Positions 59,870 to 64,000 of a stretch of 64,000 bases of DNA are shown piece by piece. A program made the position numbers and the translations under genes. The DNA lies in NCBI GenBank assembly GCA_965278945.1, contig OZ257128.1, forward strand, positions 3,038,001 through 3,102,000. The letters are read 5' to 3'. The stretch comes from UBA10649 sp965278945 (GTDB lineage: Bacteria; Actinomycetota; Actinomycetes; S36-B12). The notes beneath the pieces were generated by a model that searched no databases, was not told the DNA's origin, and saw only the letters and a program-made list of their open reading frames with translations. Each line of letters opens with the position of its first letter. Within the stretch, counting starts at the first letter, position 1.

Positions 59870-60451
59870 CCCGCGGATCTCGGAGCCCGGCAAAAGCACG
59901 CCGTGGATCAGGGAATCGATGAAGCGGTCGCCGTCCCAGACATGGTCACGCTGCCGCCCCTCCTGCACGTATCCGGCGCGCTCGAGCTCGGCCACGAACG
60001 CGCTGCGGAACTCGTAGGTCTCCGTCGTGAGCCGGTGGAGACGAAGGCGGGCCGCCAGGCTCGCGACGAGGCGAAGGAAGGCCGACAGGTCTGCGCCGAA
60101 CTGGGCGGGGTCCTGGCGGTCGGTGGCGGTGATGAAGGAGACCTCACCGCGCCGGTGTGGCCACGCGATGTGGACGATGCCCCCGTAGCCGATGAGATCC
60201 CCATCGTCGAGGAACGCAGCAAGGACCTGGGCCGGCTGTGCCTGGCCCATCTGCGGGCCGATGACGTCCTCGTAGTAGCGGTCCTGATCGGACTCGGTGA
60301 GGGCGGCGCTTTGCCGAAGGATCTCGATCTGCTCGTTGCGCCAGTCCCTGATCGGGCCGCGATCGGCCCATTGCAGGGGCCGCAGGGAGTACGAGCCTTC
60401 CGAGAGTCCGTCGAAGTCGACGCACGCATAGCCCTCCGGCCAGGCGTTCAC
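59867..60451 (-). CDS. GNAT N-acetyltransferase in the pse operon
   Basis: A 194-aa protein: RPLQWADRGPIRDWRNEQIEILRQS, GYGGIVHIAWPHRRGEVSFI and ERAGYVQEGRQRDHVWDGDRFIDS. The fold is GNAT by the RPL-WRN start and the C-terminal GYV(Q)EG(R) element. GTG 60451 overlaps the pseC stop (GTGA). Immediate coupling to the aminotransferase makes it a candidate acetylase of the PseC product, sharing that claim with 54175-54648. Confidence 0.8.
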   Translation of the reverse strand: MNAWPEGYACVDFDGLSEGSYSLRPLQWADRGPIRDWRNEQIEILRQSAALTESDQDRYYEDVIGPQMGQAQPAQVLAAFLDDGDLIGYGGIVHIAWPHRRGEVSFITATDRQDPAQFGADLSAFLRLVASLAARLRLHRLTTETYEFRSAFVAELERAGYVQEGRQRDHVWDGDRFIDSLIHGVLLPGSEIRG

Positions 60452-61530
60452 TCGAGCTCGAGCGCGAGCGCAGCGACGACCGCGTCCTGATCGGCATCGG
60501 TGAGGTCGGCGTACATGGGCAGGCTGATCAGGCCCGCGTAGACCTCGTCGACGACGGGCAGGCCGGCCGCGGGGAGCAGGACGTCCGAGCTCACCGAGTG
60601 GTGATGAACGGGTACGTAGTGCACCTGCACCCCGATGCCCCGCTCGCGCAGTCCGCGAAACACCGCGAGCCTGTTCTCGACGCGGATCGCGAACAGGTGG
60701 TAGCCGTGCGTGTACCCGGCGGGCGCGGCGGGAGGAAGCACGACTGGAAGGTCAGCGAGAAGGTGTCGATATCGGTCGGCCAGCTCGTTGCGACGGTCGA
60801 TGAATCCGTCCAGCTGGAGCATCTGCGATGAGCCGAGGGCGGCCTGCAGGTCCGTCAGCCGGTAGTTGTAGCCGACCTCGACCGCGTCGTACGCCCATGG
60901 CTCGGCCTGCGGTGTTCGGTCGATGCCGTGCGACCGGAACCGTCGCAGTCGATCAGCGAGGTCGTCATCATTCGTGGTCACCATTCCGCCCTCGGCGGTG
61001 GTGATCGGCTTGACCGGGTGGAACGAGAACACGCACATGTCGCTGCGCGCGCAGTTGCCGACGCGGCCGTCGGGAGTCGACGCCCCGAGCGCGTGCGATG
61101 CATCCTCGATGACGACCCTGGGACGATGCGGAAACTGGTCCATGGCGACAGGCAGTCCCGCATAGTGCACGGCGACGAGCGCGTCGACCGTGTCGTCGAC
61201 GCGGGAGACATCGAGGTTGTAGGTCTCCGGGGAGATATCGATCAGGGCCGGACGAGCCCCCACGTAGCGCGCGCAGTTCGCGCTGGCGATGAACGTGAGG
61301 GGCGAGGTGTGAACCAGATCGCCAGTACCGAGTCCTGCCGCGAACGTCGTGCCGTGCAAGGCCGCAGTCGCGGAGGAGAAGGCGACCGCGTGCCGTGCCC
61401 CGACGTAGTCGGCGACGCTCGCCTCGAACGCATCGACGTTGGGACCGGTGGTCAGCCAGTCGCTGCGCAGGACATCGACGACAGCCTGCACGTCGCTATC
61501 GCTGATCGACTGCCGACCGTAGGGGATCAC
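60448..61530 (-). CDS. pseC: UDP-4-amino-4,6-dideoxy-N-acetyl-L-altrosamine transaminase
   Basis: A 360-aa DegT-family PLP enzyme. The start GTG 61530 begins IPYGRQSISDSDVQAVVDVL, followed by SDWLTTGPNVDAFE, a hallmark of PseC. The PLP Lys is in FSFHPVKPITTAEGG, and VIEDASHALGA is also present. It follows pseB with a 1-nt gap. PseC puts an amine at C4 of the PseB product. The longer frame to 61566 runs into pseB. Confidence 0.93.
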   Translation of the reverse strand: MIPYGRQSISDSDVQAVVDVLRSDWLTTGPNVDAFEASVADYVGARHAVAFSSATAALHGTTFAAGLGTGDLVHTSPLTFIASANCARYVGARPALIDISPETYNLDVSRVDDTVDALVAVHYAGLPVAMDQFPHRPRVVIEDASHALGASTPDGRVGNCARSDMCVFSFHPVKPITTAEGGMVTTNDDDLADRLRRFRSHGIDRTPQAEPWAYDAVEVGYNYRLTDLQAALGSSQMLQLDGFIDRRNELADRYRHLLADLPVVLPPAAPAGYTHGYHLFAIRVENRLAVFRGLRERGIGVQVHYVPVHHHSVSSDVLLPAAGLPVVDEVYAGLISLPMYADLTDADQDAVVAALALELE

Positions 61531-61531
61531 G

Positions 61532-62506
61532 TCAGATCTCGTCGACCAACGCGCGCAGTTGGTCACCCGTCAGCCACTGGTCGTTGGTATCCGAGCGGTA
61601 GGAGAAGCCACGCTCGACCTGTGTTCCGGCCGGCTCCGTGAACCACCAGGCGTCAACCGTCGGCTTGACGACATAGCGCGTCTCCTGACGAATCGTTCGC
61701 GCGCTGTCCTCGGCCGAGATCATCTCCTCGTGGAGCTTCTCACCCGGTCGAATGCCGACATCGATCGTCGGATAGCCGGGGGCGAGGGCCTCGGTGAGAT
61801 CGGTAACGCGCATGCTGGGAATCCGCGGCACATACAGCTCGCCTCCGTTCATCGACTCGAATGCGTCGATGACGAAGTCCACGGCCTGGGGGAGGGTAAT
61901 CCAGAAGCGAGTCATCTCACGGTCGGTGATCGGCAGCGGCCGGCCTTGTGCGATGCAGTCCTTGAAGAACGGGATTACCGATCCCCGGCTGCCGACGACA
62001 TTGCCGTATCGCACGACCGAGAAGTTCGTGTCGGAGGAGGTCGCGTAGTTGTTCGCTGCGACGAAGAGCTTGTCGGCGGTGAGCTTCGTCGCGCCGTACA
62101 GATTGATCGGCGAGGAGGCCTTGTCGGTCGAGAGAGCCACCACCTGCTTCACGCCTGAGTCGATTGCCGCGTCGATCACGTTCTGGCTGCCGAGCACGTT
62201 GGTCTTCACGTACTCGAAGGGGTTGTACTCCGCGGTGTCGACCTGTTTGAGAGCCGCAGCATGGACGATGTAGTCCACCCGGCTGAAGGCGCGCATGAGG
62301 CGGTCGCGGTCGCGGATGTCTCCGATGAACCAGCGAATCCGGTCGTCTACGAAGTCCTTGCGCATGTCTGACTGCTTGAGCTCATCACGCGACAAGATCG
62401 CGAGCCTGCGGGGCTTCAGGACGTCCAGTGCGTGGCGAACAAACGCCTTCCCAAAAGACCCGGTACCCCCGGTGATGAGGATGGAGCTGTCCTCGAACTT
62501 GCTCAT
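61532..62506 (-). CDS. pseB: UDP-N-acetylglucosamine 4,6-dehydratase (inverting)
   Basis: A 324-aa SDR enzyme converting UDP-GlcNAc to a 4-keto-6-deoxy-L-arabino-hexose, first step to pseudaminic acid. ILITGGTGSFGKAFVRHAL, AALKQVDTAEYNPFE, ALSTDKASSPINLYGATKLTADKL (split motif), FSVVRYGNVVGSRGSVIPFF and IRPGEKLHEEM are typical PseB/FlaA1. ATG 62506 is chosen; ATG 62524 is also possible. A TAGGCT box lies above both and overlaps the pseF stop. Confidence 0.94.
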   Translation of the reverse strand: MSKFEDSSILITGGTGSFGKAFVRHALDVLKPRRLAILSRDELKQSDMRKDFVDDRIRWFIGDIRDRDRLMRAFSRVDYIVHAAALKQVDTAEYNPFEYVKTNVLGSQNVIDAAIDSGVKQVVALSTDKASSPINLYGATKLTADKLFVAANNYATSSDTNFSVVRYGNVVGSRGSVIPFFKDCIAQGRPLPITDREMTRFWITLPQAVDFVIDAFESMNGGELYVPRIPSMRVTDLTEALAPGYPTIDVGIRPGEKLHEEMISAEDSARTIRQETRYVVKPTVDAWWFTEPAGTQVERGFSYRSDTNDQWLTGDQLRALVDEI

Positions 62507-62543
62507 CGTCGACTGGCTTCCCATCCGGTGTGATTTGACGGCC

Positions 62544-62549
62544 AGCCTA
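62544..62549 (-). promoter_or_regulatory. Candidate -10 box TAGGCT for pseB, overlapping the pseF stop codon
   Basis: The minus-strand TAGGCT begins with the TAG stop of pseF (62547-62549). It would allow pseBC to be transcribed independently of pseF. Confidence 0.4.
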
Positions 62550-63269
62550 GCCCACGGTCGGCGGCTCGACAGGCGCCTGTTCGAGCAGGATTCGGTGCAG
62601 CTGCTCGGCGCGCCGCCAGTCCTCCTCGGTGTCGATGTCGCACACGAGGGAGGCATCTACCGCATAGCCGACGGCATTGTCGAGAATCGACGTGCGCTCG
62701 AGCCAGGCACCTGCCGACCCCCAGTAGAACTGACCGGCATCGTGCCAGCGTTCATCGAGGTCCTGAGTCCGCGAGTCCGCGTACTCCGGATGCGCGAAGG
62801 ACAAGGAGCCCCCGGTGGACATCGTGAGAGCGCGCTGAACCGGGTAGGGGTAACGGGTCACGGTGGCCACGTATGGCGCTCGTTCGAGGAGTGCTCGCGA
62901 GCGCAGGTAGTCCTGGCCGCGAAGGAAGACCGAGGCGGGGTAGACGCAGCATGCCGCGTCGACAGGTCGATCGTTGTCGGCCAACCACGCCACGGCGTGA
63001 GAGATCACGTCGACCGTCGCGGTCATATCGCCGGCCAGTTCCACTGGTCGCGAGAACGGCACGTTCGCCCCCGCGTCACGCGCGATTGCCGCGATCTCCT
63101 CGTCGTCCGTGCTGACGATGACGTCGTCAAAAGCTCCGCTTTCCAGGCAGATCTGCACGGACCACCACAGCAGCGGCCTGCCCGACATCGATCGAATGTT
63201 CTTGCGCGGAATGCGCTTTGACCCGCCACGAGCGGGAATGATTGCAACCGAACCGGTCTGAGGGCTCAT
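62547..63269 (-). CDS. pseF: Pseudaminic acid cytidylyltransferase
   Basis: A 240-aa nucleotidyltransferase: VAIIPARGGSKRIPRKNIRSM, VIVSTDDEEIAAIA, CCVYPASVFL, HDAGQFYWGSAGAW and DIDTEEDW are PseF motifs for CTP + pseudaminate to CMP-pseudaminate. ATG 63269 starts the MSPQTGS segment before the core; the frame to 63371 is rejected. It is divergent from the gene at 63307. Confidence 0.93.
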   Translation of the reverse strand: MSPQTGSVAIIPARGGSKRIPRKNIRSMSGRPLLWWSVQICLESGAFDDVIVSTDDEEIAAIARDAGANVPFSRPVELAGDMTATVDVISHAVAWLADNDRPVDAACCVYPASVFLRGQDYLRSRALLERAPYVATVTRYPYPVQRALTMSTGGSLSFAHPEYADSRTQDLDERWHDAGQFYWGSAGAWLERTSILDNAVGYAVDASLVCDIDTEEDWRRAEQLHRILLEQAPVEPPTVG

Positions 63270-63293
63270 GCGGCATTCCGGCTGACGATCAAC

Positions 63294-63299
63294 TAGCCT
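63294..63299 (+). promoter_or_regulatory. -10 box TAGCCT, leaderless-type
   Basis: TAGCCT lies 7 nt before GTG 63307, supporting the start of the gene cut by the right edge. Confidence 0.5.
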
Positions 63300-63306
63300 C
63301 CAGTAA

Positions 63307-64000
63307 GTGTCGCGCCATTTTACGCCATGGGATCCGAACACGGATGCCGAAGCCGAAGCGCGCGGCTTCAATCCCCCCCAGACCTACCGCCTCTGGCGAG
63401 ACCGCCTGCTCCCGCTGATTGTCTTCCCGATCTTCTGGCTCTACTGGTTGTTGCTCATGCCTGCAGGAGTCGCGCGACGTCGTTCCTCGAGCGAGGAGAC
63501 GCGGCTGGGAATCGAGTCGGGCAAGGTCGGATGGACCCACGTGTATTTCGAGGAGCTTTTCGCGTCGGCTCAGGAGTACCTCGGCACAGACGCGATCGAA
63601 CAGATCGTGATCGACCGTGACCAGCCCTACCTGCCGCAGTTTCGGCAGTGGTCATCGCAACTCAAGGTCTCGCACGTGCTCCTTGACGTGCGCACCGGCG
63701 CGCAGACCTGGCCGCGTGCACTCGTCGACGTCCTCGTGATGTCGTGGCGCCTGAGACGGGCCAGGGTGACACCGGTCGTCGTGCTCACCGATGCCTCGCT
63801 GCGCCGCCACCGACTGCAGGCTGCGGTCCTGACCGCCTTCAGCGGAGTCGTGGTGACCTTCATGTCATCGAGCCTGGTCAGGCCGATGTTCCCGCACAGC
63901 CGTATCCTCGGTCCGATGCCCATGCCGGTGTCGGCGTCGCGCTTGCGCTGGTTGGACGACGTGCGATCGCACGTGCTGCCCTCCGCTGCTCCGACCGTCA
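63307..64000 (+). CDS. Unknown membrane-anchored protein, truncated at the right edge
   Basis: From GTG 63307 one frame stays open to the end of the window (231 codons), so the gene continues beyond it. It has an N-terminal hydrophilic stretch of about 35 residues, one TM segment (LLPLIVFPIFWLYWLLLMP), then a soluble part with VTPVVVLTDASLRRHRL and VTFMSSSLVRPMFPHSRILG, which looks like a GT-B-type Rossmann half. It is divergent from pseF. It cannot be assigned; it could be the missing hydrolase or a nonulosonic acid transferase, but nothing shown here proves it. Confidence 0.6.
   Translation, partial: MSRHFTPWDPNTDAEAEARGFNPPQTYRLWRDRLLPLIVFPIFWLYWLLLMPAGVARRRSSSEETRLGIESGKVGWTHVYFEELFASAQEYLGTDAIEQIVIDRDQPYLPQFRQWSSQLKVSHVLLDVRTGAQTWPRALVDVLVMSWRLRRARVTPVVVLTDASLRRHRLQAAVLTAFSGVVVTFMSSSLVRPMFPHSRILGPMPMPVSASRLRWLDDVRSHVLPSAAPTV

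Noticed and set aside
1..64000. tRNA, rRNA, CRISPR or prophage features
   Set aside because: No cloverleaf-like CCA-ended segment, rRNA core, regular spacer array or phage gene was recognised on either strand.

Overview
This window is one continuous cell-surface polysaccharide (EPS/capsule-type) biosynthesis and export locus from a high-GC Gram-positive bacterium, most likely an actinomycete (Actinomycetota). The base composition is strongly GC-rich, GTG starts and ATGA/GTGA gene overlaps are frequent, and many genes appear to start without a Shine-Dalgarno sequence directly below a TAnnnT -10 box (leaderless). I cannot name the genus.

Layout. 1-4.7 kb: 3' part of a repeat/IPT/OmpA-like surface protein, a methyltransferase, and a tandem pair of secreted and lipoprotein glycoside hydrolases. 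4.8-12.6 kb: polyprenyl glycosylphosphotransferase (the initiating enzyme), a DUF4012 protein, a large multi-TM protein and a secreted VCBS-repeat protein with a helical, possibly lyase-like C-terminus. 12.6-15.2 kb: rmlC divergent from two glycosyltransferases. 15.3-16.7 kb: a lone AlbA_2/Schlafen-type regulator with its own palindromic operator. 16.9-22.4 kb: a 56-aa membrane protein, a NoeA-like methyltransferase, an alkaline-phosphatase-superfamily membrane protein and a GT4. 22.4-29.2 kb: an exported Ig-like repeat protein divergent from wzm-wzt-GT2-GT4. 29.2-35 kb: FkbM methyltransferases, an acetyltransferase, rmlA, a GT2, and a tandem gmd/gmd-like pair. 35-47.7 kb: glycosyltransferases, UDP-xylose synthase, methyltransferases and a DPM-like GT2 with a DUF2304 partner. 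47.8-54.2 kb: a RibD-C/DHFR-like protein, GT8-like enzyme, aminotransferase, SDR enzyme and two more sugar-polymer enzymes. 54.2-63.3 kb: a pseudaminic acid module (PseI, PseC, PseB, PseF and two GNAT acetyltransferases) interleaved with a PIG-L deacetylase and methyltransferases. A gene cut by the right edge starts at 63307.

How it works together (inference from family knowledge): the glycosylphosphotransferase loads the first sugar on undecaprenyl phosphate. About eighteen glycosyltransferases extend it with GDP-deoxyhexose, dTDP-rhamnose, UDP-xylose, possible amino-sugar and pseudaminic-acid-like donors. FkbM and other methyltransferases and the acetyltransferase decorate it, and Wzm/Wzt exports it. 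The glycoside hydrolases, VCBS and Ig-like proteins would act at the surface.

Most notable: a pseudaminic acid pathway with no visible PseG; short leaderless uORFs ending on the start codons of downstream genes; an AlbA_2 regulator whose -10 box lies inside its own inverted repeat; a gmd paralogue lacking the dehydratase catalytic glutamate; and eleven convergent gene junctions of which nine overlap or have less than 25 bp between stops. No transposase, integrase, CRISPR array, rRNA or tRNA was seen. No gene-free stretch exceeds 300 bases.
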